Source: Acanthaster planci (taxonomy: Eukaryota > Echinodermata > Asteroidea > Valvatida > Acanthasteridae). From it: a stretch of 47,594 nucleotides of DNA. The notes below the pieces were generated by a model. It was not told the DNA's origin, did not search any database, and saw only the letters and a list, made by a program, of their open reading frames with translations. Where the stretch lies: the NCBI RefSeq assembly GCF_001949145.1, contig NW_019091377.1:1830989-1878582 (forward strand). Reading direction: 5' to 3'. The translations under genes and the position numbers were made by a program. Shown here in pieces: positions 24,101-36,100 of this stretch (its first letter is position 1; every line of letters begins with the position of its first letter).

Positions 24101-27100
24101 TACACTAAGGTGGACCTCCGGACTGTCTCTTTTGATGTGCCACCCCAAGAGGTAAATATATTAATGAAATCTCAGAAAATTACAGAGTGATCATTTCATG
24201 TCTGAGTTGGACATTGCGTTGTTTTAACTTCTGAACATGTCAAATGGAAGTTGCAAGTGGTGCAGATGTAAAATTAATTAATGGGTGACGGCAAGGGAAG
24301 GCAAGGCATTATTTTTTTAAAAATCTCAGAAAATCCAACAAAAAATTTCAGAAGTTCTAAAAAAGTGATACATTCTAGTGAATCATTATAACCTCCACTC
24401 ACCTAACTAAAAATGGCTTTAAAACTTCGGAGAAAAAAATTGGAAAATCGGACGAAATTTATATGTCATTGGAACTTTGTAGTGGGTATATGAAATCGAC
24501 ATTTATGAATCAAAATATTTGGAGTTTGATTAAATTTCACCTTTTGTGAAATTGGAGATAAAATATTGCTCTATACACAAACGTTAGAAGCAAAAATTTG
24601 AAGTGCCCATAGGGTTCGTGCAACTTTCCAATGCGCATTCTTCAATTGTAATGTGAAGCAGCACGCTAAGGAGTGTTTTCATTAGACCTGAATTTTCTCG
24701 AGTCCTCGAAATTACCCATTTTTGTGGGCTAGATTAGTGTCCTAGAGTCCTCGCTGGGTGGGCCATGCAGTTGTTCTTTTTAAGACCAGTAAAAATGATA
24801 AAACGGATTACACAACGTAAAAGACAAAAGCGAACAGACGTACCACACAATATGTGAGGTGCGAACGGTACTTACAGGGCATTTACAAGTCTATTCAGTC
24901 TTTCTGGACTGGTTTCCTTCATTTCAAACACGTGAATAGAGCCAATGTAAACGGCAACAAATGAAAACATGACTGCCTTGTCCCGTGCCTGGAACGCTGC
25001 ACCGAGCCACTGGTATGCGTGGCTGGCCGGCTGCAGCAGCAGCTCGGATTAGGCTGCGCTGAGGCCTGGAGCAACGTTTAGTGACTGATTTCATTCCTTA
25101 AGTATTGCCATATAAACCGCCTGCAGTTCATTATAAACCTCAGAGATATTTTCGTGTGAGAACCAATGTATAAACCGCAGCTTACATTCTGAAAATTATG
25201 GTATATTAAAATTATATATTTATTACCAAAAAAAACCCCACCAACGAGCGGAACTCAGAAGCGAGAGGGGGGAACCCCCCAAACCCCCCCCCTTCAGCCT
25301 ACGGGCCTGTACACATACATGTAATACAGTCATTTTCCTAGTTCTGGATCGTGAAAATCATTCAGTCAGATTGCAGCTACAAAACATCCTCAAATTCCTG
25401 TGAAATGTGGTCAGTATAATATTAGTTGGAGATACTACAAAAGTGTTTTCAAATTCTAAGCTTTTAATTTGGACCTACAGGATCGACGAAAGTGACGACG
25501 ACGCTTTTCCTATAGTTCTGAATTGGTTTACCCAGTTCCGGATTGCAACCAAATCTTTTCACAAATATAAACTAACCATGCTAAAAGTCAATTTTTCAGC
25601 CAGAACCATTGTCAAAAGCTGTTTTTCTAATAAACATTTTCTTAGCGTAAAGAAAATTATTTCATAATTAAGAATTCCAATGAACCAAAAAGTGGATCAC
25701 AGGTAAAGCTTGACTTGACTTTTTCAGTTGTACAGCAAGCTATCAACGATAGTTCCCCGTGCCGCACAGTTAACAAACCCATTACGTCACTTACATTTCT
25801 GCTACATCGGTATCGTTAGTTGGAGTTCACATGATATACATGTATATTGCATGCATTTAATGCGCAATCCAAAACTAGGGCAAGAAGCATTCTGAGATTT
25901 CGGCCGGTTTTAATAAAAAGGAAACTTTAAAAGTCATTTTGATCAAACAAACATTGAATGCAAAAGTTTATTTGACTGTTGAGTATGAAAAAAGTATTTG
26001 GGATCACACGTATTAATTGACATATCCCCCTGTAAATATTTGTCGATTTTGTGAAGTGGAAATTTGGCCAACTTGAAATTTCTTTCCTAGAAATTTTCCA
26101 AGAACAGGTTTTGTACAAGAATGAGCTTGCATTTCACGTTTTAGACAGAACTTGTCTGGGAACGTAGAACTGAAGAACAAAATAAATAAATAATAATAAT
26201 AAATAATAAATTCAAAAATGGCCGTGTCTGGAAATTGGGCAAGAATTCTGCTGAGTGTTCTCTGACCATGCCAGAGTGGTGCACTTGAAAAAATTCCACC
26301 AAACCCGAATAAACATTAGAGAAATTCTTTGAAGTTGATAAATTCTGCTAAATTATTTTGAGCTTCACTTACGTAACCACAGGTTTGTCAGAATTCATTT
26401 TGGACTTTAATTTAAAAATCAAGCCAAAATAAAAATTTCATCAGAGGTTTGTAGAGAGAGTCAGGATTTTTGTAAAATCAACATTTTTGAATCAGAATAT
26501 TGGGAGTTTCCGATTTCACTTATAATGAATTTGAGGTAAAAATATTCTGGCAAAGCACTATAGGTGAAGAATCACAGTGCACCACATTCGGGTACATCAA
26601 CACATCCTTCCGCATGTAGGCCATCGGCAGCCACACAAGAAAGCCAACACAAGTGTTCACACTTTTGTAAACAAATTAAAGGCCAGATTCTTTCAATGGT
26701 GCAATTTACATGTAGTTCATCAGAAAAAGAGGCAGGATACTCAGGTGTGTTTAGACGTTGATGTTTATTATGTGTAGCTGTTTTTAGGCACATCCCATGT
26801 GCAGGTATTTTACACCATGTTTCAGGTACAGTACATGTACTTTACGCCTGCTTTACTCACTTTACAAATTTTCCGGCCCTTGACTGAGATCCCACTTGCT
26901 CTGAAAATGATTTGAAAGACCATTGTTGAAGATTTTGTTTGTTTTATTGTTTCTTTTAAATGGATATTCATGAGTTCATGCAGTTTTATTGTTCATTTTT
27001 GTTCATTATTCGTTAATTTCCACAGTTTTACATACATGCAATCTCAACTTTCAAATGCTATATAAATATGGGGGAGAGCCGTGGAGGTACCCACTAAAAA

Positions 27101-30100
27101 GCAAAGCTTATGATTGTGGGCCTTTGAAGCAATTTTTTAGTTGGAACTATTAATTAATAACCACACACAAAAGACAAACACTAGACAGACAAGACACTCT
27201 GTATGTCAGTTGAAATTTACCTCAGTTTGAAAAAGTTTGGGGCAAAAATTGCTACACAAAATTAGGCAATTGCTATGCAAACAAAATATTGCATAGCAGT
27301 TTTTGCTATGTACATGTAAATATTTTGAGGAAATCGAACACTCTTTATGGTGCAATGTGCTGTGGACAAATCTGTGCCATTGCTGTTTTTAATGTAAGAT
27401 CTAAAGTGGATTGCCGTAAGGAACACATTATTATCTATTTTTGTGATATGAAAACACTGAAGTTAAATTTAAATATTGTCGTTGAAAAGAAGGATACAAA
27501 TATGTTATCAAGTGCAGTATTCAGACTTTTTTGTTCTGTCCAAATTTGAACAAAATTTATAGACAATTGTAGTTCAGTTTTGTTGAAATATTCCCTGTGT
27601 TACTTGTGCATGTTTAACAATTGGCTTGATCAGGGGCTGTGGAGAATGCACCGATGCTGGTAATGTCCCATCCACTTTGATATTAAGTACACATGTATCA
27701 TTCCCATTTATAAATACCTTGAAGTCATGAAGTCAAAACAAGTTTGAAAATTAAATTTCGCACAATGTTTTCCAACAGTTCACTTCTTTTTTTCAAATTC
27801 ACCGCTAACCACATTATGGTACGTTTATTCATGAGTACTTTTTCTTATGTGGAGATTGGTGCACACATGGTGCATACTCCATGAGGTGATGCACAGCACC
27901 AGCCAATGTTTAAGACCAGCCACATAATGGACTTTTCACCAATAAGATTCACTGAACTGTTTTAAGTGTTTAAAACTGTTGAATAAAACTTTTTTTGTGC
28001 AGCCATGGGCATCGAGAGGGGGCCCCCCACCAAAATCTTTTTAAAAGGATAAAGAGAGAAAAAAAATATTTAGGGAAAAAAACATAAGAGGATGAAAGTC
28101 ACCAATTGCTTTTTAAAAACCTCAAAATTGACTTCATCCCACCATCTTTCTTTTTTTTTTTTTTTGCTTTGCCCCATTGAAATATTCTCCTCAGGAAAAC
28201 AAATCCTGGCTATGCCCATGTGTACAAACATGTTATAAAATGGCACATACAGTTCAGTTGCATGGTTAACAATCCACTTTTGATGATGAGATGATGATTC
28301 ATTCAAACTTTGTGTTACAACAACTGTCTCACTATCATTTTTAATATTATTTCCCAATCAAGAAATATAACCTTTTATGCGAGATTATGTTGCTTGTAAC
28401 AGACAAACATCAGCTTCTCAAATTTCTTGCTGTTCATGAATTGTACTGAACATGTTGCAAATCAGGAGGTTTTTGAATGAAACAAAGCAAAACATTGGTT
28501 TATTGTTTTATCAATTACATTATATTACTAAATTTGACTTCATGTCTTGATCATCATCAACAAAAAGCACCATACATTCTCACTGCACAGGTACATGTAT
28601 GCCTAGCATTATATTTCCACTCTGGTGAGATCAATGCAGGTGAGTTGACTGTACAGTGAGGTTTGATTAATTTGCAGCACCCTTAATATTGCAGCAGCTT
28701 AGGTCCCATGTACACCCTAGGGAGCCAAGATGATTGTCAGGAATGAATTATGAGTATTTCACTCATCAGGGTGTTACCTGAGGTTATAATTACTAGAACC
28801 CAACTGAGTGTGTCCTGGTATAGGAAAATAGCTAATGTGGCTCACTGTAGGGGTCCACCATCAGCACTTTGTGTCAGATCTAGTTGCTATGTTTGCAGTC
28901 TTCAAAACAATTCACATAACATCTCATTTTTGAACAAAGCATTATCTGCAGTTTGAGCAATTCCAAGAATCTCATCTGTAACTGAAAGATGTTCTAAATA
29001 TGTGAAAATAGCAGACCTCACCTTTTAAACGGGAGCATGCAGGAGGTGAATGATTAATTAAATAGCTGTAGGCTCAGTGCTTATCCGAGAGCTTGCGAAA
29101 AAACTCCCAAGCTTACTCAAATGGAACTCAAACCCACGACCTCCTGCTTACTAGTGCAGACGTCTCAACCTCTTGACCACCGAGCTTGCCAGGGTTGGCT
29201 GGCTGATCCAAGTCAGGTGAAGCAACGGGTAGTGTGAAGTGTTTTCAAGATATATTTTTGCGTTGGGGAAAAATGCAAGCTCTCGGATAAGCACTGAGCA
29301 ACAGTGTTTATCAATATATACATTGGGTATAAGGGCAAAACCCGTTATATAAATTAACATCTCCCGAACGCTAAAATACATCTTGAAAATACATGTACAT
29401 GTACTTCCAATAGTTTAGTTCACACTGTCCATATACATTATGCATGTGTCTGTATTACAAAAGAGTGCTGTTTATCATTTAACCATCAACAGAAGTATTT
29501 TTTACCCTTTTCTGCAAATTCTCATTTAACAATAAAAAATTTGGTGACCCCATTTCAGCCAGTTATTGTAGATAAAATGTCACATTTACATTTAGCTGTA
29601 TGTACTGGGTTTGTTACTCAAATGAGACTTTATCACAGGCTGGCATGTGATACAACAATCTGTAATACATGTAATTAAAGATGCAAAGCCTGAATACTGT
29701 CCACTTTACATAAACACAGCTTTCAAAAAGAATAACTGAACAATTGTTGTTTTATTTTTCTACAGGTATTGACTCGAGATAGTGTGACTGTATCAGTGGA
29801 TGCAGTGGTCTACTACCGCGTACAGAATGCAACCATATCCATTGCTAATGTTGAGAATGCCAATGCATCCACCCGCCTCTTGGCTCAGACCACATTGCGT
29901 AATGTACTTGGTACCAAGAACCTGGCAGAGATTTTGTCAGACCGAGAGGGTATCAGCCATTTCATGCAGGTATGTCATGGCTACTTCATTTATGTAAACA
30001 GATTCATGTGTGAACAGAAATTGTGCACTGACTACAGGTCACAAGTTAGTATGGTCTAGTGCTGAACCTTTTATGTGTATAAAAGCCTTACTGCTCAGCA

Positions 30101-33100
30101 TGCAGGTGTCTGCCATCTTCCTATGATGTGCTGCCGCAGAAAGGCCTTTGTGTGGCAACCAAGTGATGGCACATTGTGCTGTGAAATGCTTTGTCTGATC
30201 ATATAAAATGTTTCCCTGAAGCTGAGGTCAGCAAGCTCTTTGGAGTCCTTGAGTGAGATGCGATTTTGGATTCAAACAGAGTGAGGACACAACAGAAATG
30301 TGATTTCCAAAATATGTAAAACAAGGAATCACTTAACATCATGTAAAAAATCTGTGTTGTGATTTTCACAAAATATGTGTGAAACTAAATATATATTGTA
30401 GCAGCCTCATAACATAACATAAGTCAGAAAAAGGAAAGAGACCAAAGACTGACGATTTATAGTTTCAGTGATTTATTACACAAAAATAAAAATATAGTCG
30501 GAGGAGGAGCCAAATTGTCCAAAAGTATTTACATATTTCTCTAACCTGGCCAGAGCAGAGTTGAGTCGAAGTTGTCCATCGATACACATTACAAAATGGC
30601 TAAGGAAAAATGAACAGAACCTCTCACAACCAATNNNNNNNNNNNNNNNNNNNNNNNNNNNNNNNNNNNNNNNNNNNNNNNNNNNNNNNNNNNNNNNNNN
30701 NNNNNNNNNNNNNNNNNNNNNNNNNNNNNNNNNNNNNNNNNNNNNNNNNNNNNNNNNNNNNNNNNNNNNNNNNNNNNNNNNNNNNNNNNNNNNNNNNNNN
30801 NNNNNNNNNNNNNNNNNNNNNNNNNNNNNNNNNNNNNNNNNNNNNNNNNNNNNNNNNNNNNNNNNNNNNNNNNNNNNNNNNNNNNNNNNNNNNNNNNNNN
30901 NNNNNNNNNNNNNNNNNNNNNNNNNNNNNNNNNNNNNNNNNNNNNNNNNNNNNNNNNNNNNNNNNNNNNNNNNNNNNNNNNNNNNNNNNNNNNNNNNNNN
31001 NNNNNNNNNNNNNNNNNNNNNNNNNNNNNNNNNNNNNNNNNNNNNNNNNNNNNNNNNNNNNNNNNNNNNNNNNNNNNNNNNNNNNNNNNNNNNNNNNNNN
31101 NNNNNNNNNNNNNNNNNNNNNNNNNNNNNNNNNNNNNNNNNNNNNNNNNNNNNNNNNNNNNNNNNNNNNNNNNNNNNNNNNNNNNNNNNNNNNNNNNNNN
31201 NNNNNNNNNNNNNNNNNNNNNNNNNNNNNNNNNNNNNNNNNNNNNNNNNNNNNNNNNNNNNNNNNNNNNNNNNNNNNNNNNNNNNNNNNNNNNNNNNNNN
31301 NNNNNNNNNNNNNNNNNNNNNNNNNNNNNNNNNNNNNNNNNNNNNNNNNNNNNNNNNNNNNNNNNNNNNNNNNNNNNNNNNNNNNNNNNNNNNNNNNNNN
31401 NNNNNNNNNNNNNNNNNNNNNNNNNNNNNNNNNNNNNNNNNNNNNNNNNNNNNNNNNNNNNNNNNNNNNNNNNNNNNNNNNNNNNNNNNNNNNNNNNNNN
31501 NNNNNNNNNNNNNNNNNNNNNNNNNNNNNNNNNNNNNNNNNNNNNNNNNNNNNNNNNNNNNNNNNNNNNNNNNNNNNNNNNNNNNNNNNNNNNNNNNNNN
31601 NNNNNNNNNNNNNNNNNNNNNNNNNAAAAAAGGTTCCAGTTGTATAAATATAAATAATGACTAATCTTATATGGTATCCCATTGTGTGGCCACAGCCAGG
31701 GGCCCTTCTGGCCGAGGCCAGGCAATGGTATGCGAAACATTTAAAAAAATTGAAAGCTGCTAAGGTTGGTACAAAATAACTTTGTTACAATATCCAAAAC
31801 TGTCGACAAAGAAATTTGGATGCATTTTTTTTTAAAATTGCTTTGTCAATTCTGTCTTGCTCATCCAATGTGCATATACATGCCACAGTGTGCTGTCTTA
31901 CTCTCACACAGTAGCCATTTTCATTTATAATAGCGTAATAGGCTATGATGGGTGTAGAAGATTTAACTGAGGATGATGGCTGAAATGCTACGAGAATAAT
32001 CGTCATGAACTTCACACAACTGATGTGATGACTTTGTTTCATCTGAAAGTACAATATGAATATTACGATAAATTCTGATTACAATCTTAAAATTATTAAA
32101 TAAATAATAACTATGCATGAATAGTATTTAAAATCTAACAGCAGTTTAATCTAATGACTTTGTAGGACTTTGTAGCATTACTTCTAATACATCATCAACA
32201 GGACAAACATGACTTGTGCAAAACAATGATAAACTGAAGCAAATCCAGCAAATTTAAAATACTGTGCACATGTGCAAAGCAGTGTTGTATCCAAGACATT
32301 GATGTCCGAGACCAAGACCAAGGCATACGAGACCGAGACCTACTCCTTCAAGACCAAGACCAGGACTTCGAGAGGCTGAGACTTTTGCAGGTTGAGACCG
32401 AGACCAACCATAAACTGATGTTTAGTTTTTACCAAAAGGTAAATAGGGACAAACATACGGCAGCACAATTAAGCACAAAATGAATAAAAGGAAAACATTA
32501 TCATAAACTCACGCAAACAAATAGGTCAAATATTTTGTTAAAGAATGTCTCAGTTCTTTTATCAGTGATACTGCTCTTCTTTTACCCTGGTCTGGTCATT
32601 TTCAATCCGAGTATCCCAAATGATATGATGTGAACATTAAAACAAATATCCTTAAACTGTTTTTTGTAAGCAAAATACTGAAAAACAAAAAGATGTACCG
32701 TAACGAAACGACTAAAACAACATGTACCACATACAAGACGGAATGAAAGCACTTTCACACGTGCACACAATTAATAGCGTGCACACACACACACAGACTG
32801 GTTCCCGTTCCGGCCCTACGTTCAGCAGGAAACTACGTAGGGAACGGGAACCAGTCTAGTGTGCGAATTCCGCTACTCACAACCTCATCTCCATTGTGTC
32901 AAGCAGCAGGGCAACTCTGGATTGGAAATAAAGTAACAACTTGGGACAAGGTTGCATCATACTGCAATGACCAGTCTTCATTCAAGCATCTATTTCATTC
33001 TTTATTGCAAAAAATTTGAATATTACTGTGTTGTATTTATATCAGTGGTTGAAGATTTGACTTGAGCGGAGGTAATTTTGCCTTTTGCAACCACGTGCAT

Positions 33101-36100
33101 GCGTGGTAGCTAGATGCGCATTTTGTTATGGTCTCAACTTGTCTAGAGGGGGAAACCCAAGACTGTGGCATCCGAGACCGCCACTTTCGAGACCGAGACC
33201 GGCTCTCCCAAGACAGAGACTTTGACAGGGCAAGACCGAGACCACAAAAAAAAGCTCTCGAGACCAACAACACAGGTGCAAAGGGCAATCATGTGTACAA
33301 GGCAGTGCAAGTTTAGTGTTACAACATGTGCACCAAACCTTGGTTGGGCTATATCATTGACACATACGTGTTTGTAATCTATTGCCAATTCTTACTTGAT
33401 GGGGTAGAAAAGAAGGGAAGAGTGAGTCCATTACATCTATCATGTTTAAATACTTGACAAGTTCAGAGCACTGATTTGATAGTATATTCTTGTCGATATT
33501 CTGATCACGTTGCTATGCAGCCCTTCCATATTATACCGTATAACCTAATTGTTTCAAAGTGGTCCAAAGGATGAAGATGACAAATGGACCCTTAAAAACT
33601 ATCAAGATACATGTAGCATACTTATGTGACATCATCATGATGTCATCAGACAACAAATTAACAGTGATTTGAGATTAAAATGAAAAAGATAAGTTTGAAA
33701 TCTAAATATTGTACTGAATGAAACAATATTAGGGATTTCAAAATGTTCCAGAATAGCAGGCAGATACAAAGTACTGTAGGCAGCAGTGAGTCCCAGCCTG
33801 TATGGGGTCTAGGGCTGATGTTGCAAGAATATTTCTGCAAATTAATTCACAGAACTTGATCTCTTGTCTATGTATACATTTTCTGTGTTCCTGAAGTTAA
33901 TTTGAGGTTGTATTGCTCGTACTTGAAGCGAGCATGTTTCCACAAAATTTCCTGCCACGGCAAGAGGTTTAATTATCACCCGCCCCTTAATGACATGCAT
34001 CATGCATGCTTACCTCGCGATATACGGACATTGTTCGCCAGTTTCCTGTCGTAATTACCTCACTAACATTGTGCAGAGTGGTGTGAATTGCCCATAATTC
34101 TCAATAATTGTCAACTGTATATATATTTTTACATTGAGTAATGCAAGTTTTTATCACTTTTTGTGGCAATATTTGGTGGCTTTCATTCCCATTCAATCAG
34201 CACAAAAAATTGACCCTCCCCCAAAACTTTTACTGACCTACGGACCCTATTTTTGAGAGGTAATTGAAAGCAGAGCTGTTTTTTTCTTGGCCCAATGAAA
34301 TTTTCAGATTTAGGATAAGTTTTGTTTGGACTTCATACAGATTCTTTCATGATGGATATACATATGAGTACGAGCATCATATGACCGTATTGTATGACAC
34401 AATGTGCCATCAACTTGCACTGGGAGTTGAGCCATAAATGTAGATAGTCTGTACATTACGTGGTCCAGTCAGTGAGCCGTGTAGGCCCTATGTACATGTA
34501 GGTCACACTGCTATGCTAGGCAGGCCCAATAAAATTAAATCCACAGACTATGATTTTTTTGTGAACAAACAATACATGATTTTTACTAAAAGCAATTTAT
34601 TTCCCAAGATTGGTACATGTAGCCCAAGGAAGGGTTTTTTTAATGACTGGCAAAAAGTTGCCAGCGCAAAAGTTCAAGTACCGGGTAGCTGGTCAAATTA
34701 GCCAGTTGCTGGCTTATTTTGAAACCCCTGCAATTACGTTTATCTTTACTGAGGGTAGACCTGATCTCAAATTGAGTGGATTAAATTTTCAGGTGCAAAG
34801 TCACAGCATTTGTTTTTATCAAGACTGATTTTCTTTGTTTGTACATTTGAGAAACGTAAGTGCCACAAGCATTTGTTTCATAATTGTTTTTATAACATCT
34901 ACCAGGTACCGGTTTGAAATGACTTGCAAAGCACAGAACAGTACTAGCGAGGACAATTGCAGTTCCACATAACTTTCATTTTCAGACACACAAGTACCCA
35001 CATGTGTACTCAGAACATTTTTCATGTTAAAGAATTATTTTAGTTAAATTCTTCTTTATTCCATACAAATAAATAAGTTGTGTCAAAGCTTTCAAGCATT
35101 TTTCTCTGAATTGTATGGCCACAACATGCTTGTGTGTTTAACCTAAGTCTTCAAGTTACATGTTAGTGTGTGAAGTGTATGCGCAGTATCCTTTGTGTTA
35201 CTTCGTGAAGGGAATGTTCATGAAGTGCATCATGACCTTAACAACCCTTGTGGGTGTGTATGTGAAAATGGAAAAGATGTGCACTTATTCTGTGAAAATT
35301 TCAGTGCATATAGTAAAACATGTTAATATCAACCAGGAGTTTTATTCACACTTCATAGTCAACAAAACGTAATGCAAATTTAATACTCTGCAGTAAAATC
35401 ATCTTGGTTCAAGCTGTGTATGCATTCTGAGCATGTACATTTACTGCAGAGACCTTCCCAACCACTTCAGTTTAACAGTGTTTTGCCATAATTTGAGGAT
35501 GGTCACACTTATACCCAAGGTGCCAAAGTGTAAGACAGGAAATCAATAAATCTGAGGTGTGAAATCTTTGCCTGACTGTACATGTCCGTCCTTATCTCCT
35601 CCCATGAGTGATGATAATGAGATGCTGCATGTGCCACTTATTAGAGAGCTTGATAATTTGTTTTAGCAAACACAAAACTGAACCATTTTTAAATACAAAT
35701 ACTAAGTGAAGGGCCCTGATATTCCTTCAATTTGTGCCTTACATGTGTCAGGTCAGTTTGTTCAGTTAAATCGTTTTCTAAAAGACAGCACCAAAAGGTT
35801 TAAGATTTTCTAAGTCAGTCATAGAAGTGTTAGAGATTTTCAACATATTGTTGTATCCCCTAAATATTTGGCTGACCGTAGCAGTACTTTTACTATTGTT
35901 CTTATAGGGCTGTGATATTCAGGGGTCAACCGTTTGTTAAAATGAGCGGAATACAAGGGTTTGGGCAACAAACTGTTTAGCTGGTTTATTGCTCTTACTA
36001 GTCTCTTCTATTGCTTCTTCTAGTTCTAAGTTCATTAGTGGTTTTGAAGGAGGAGTAGCTTAACATAACGGTACAGCACATCAGAGGCAAAGTTAGAGAC

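Larger units (their letters stand above)
24152..29765. other. Stomatin intron 4, repeat-rich
   Basis: 5.6 kb. It holds a pair of related AT-rich repeats (24430-24575 and 26410-26555), copy B of the ORF-bearing dispersed repeat between them, an (AATA)n tract near 26181-26211, a 10-bp hairpin at 27271-27298 and the TIR/tRNA-like element at 29072-29299. No further exon is needed: exon 4 joins exon 5 in phase with continuous family similarity. Confidence 0.75.

Noticed and set aside
26564-26793. Open frames on both strands with several cysteines
   Set aside because: Cysteine spacing matches no zinc-binding or secreted-domain pattern, and the frames mirror each other across strands.
30561-31740. 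Four long open frames of 345-383 codons on both strands
   Set aside because: They are open only because they read through the run of N; no real sequence supports them.
33128-33388. Arg-Asp/Thr-Glu-rich open frames on both strands
   Set aside because: They are translations of the GAGACC hexamer array; the same array lacks an open frame context in its other copy.
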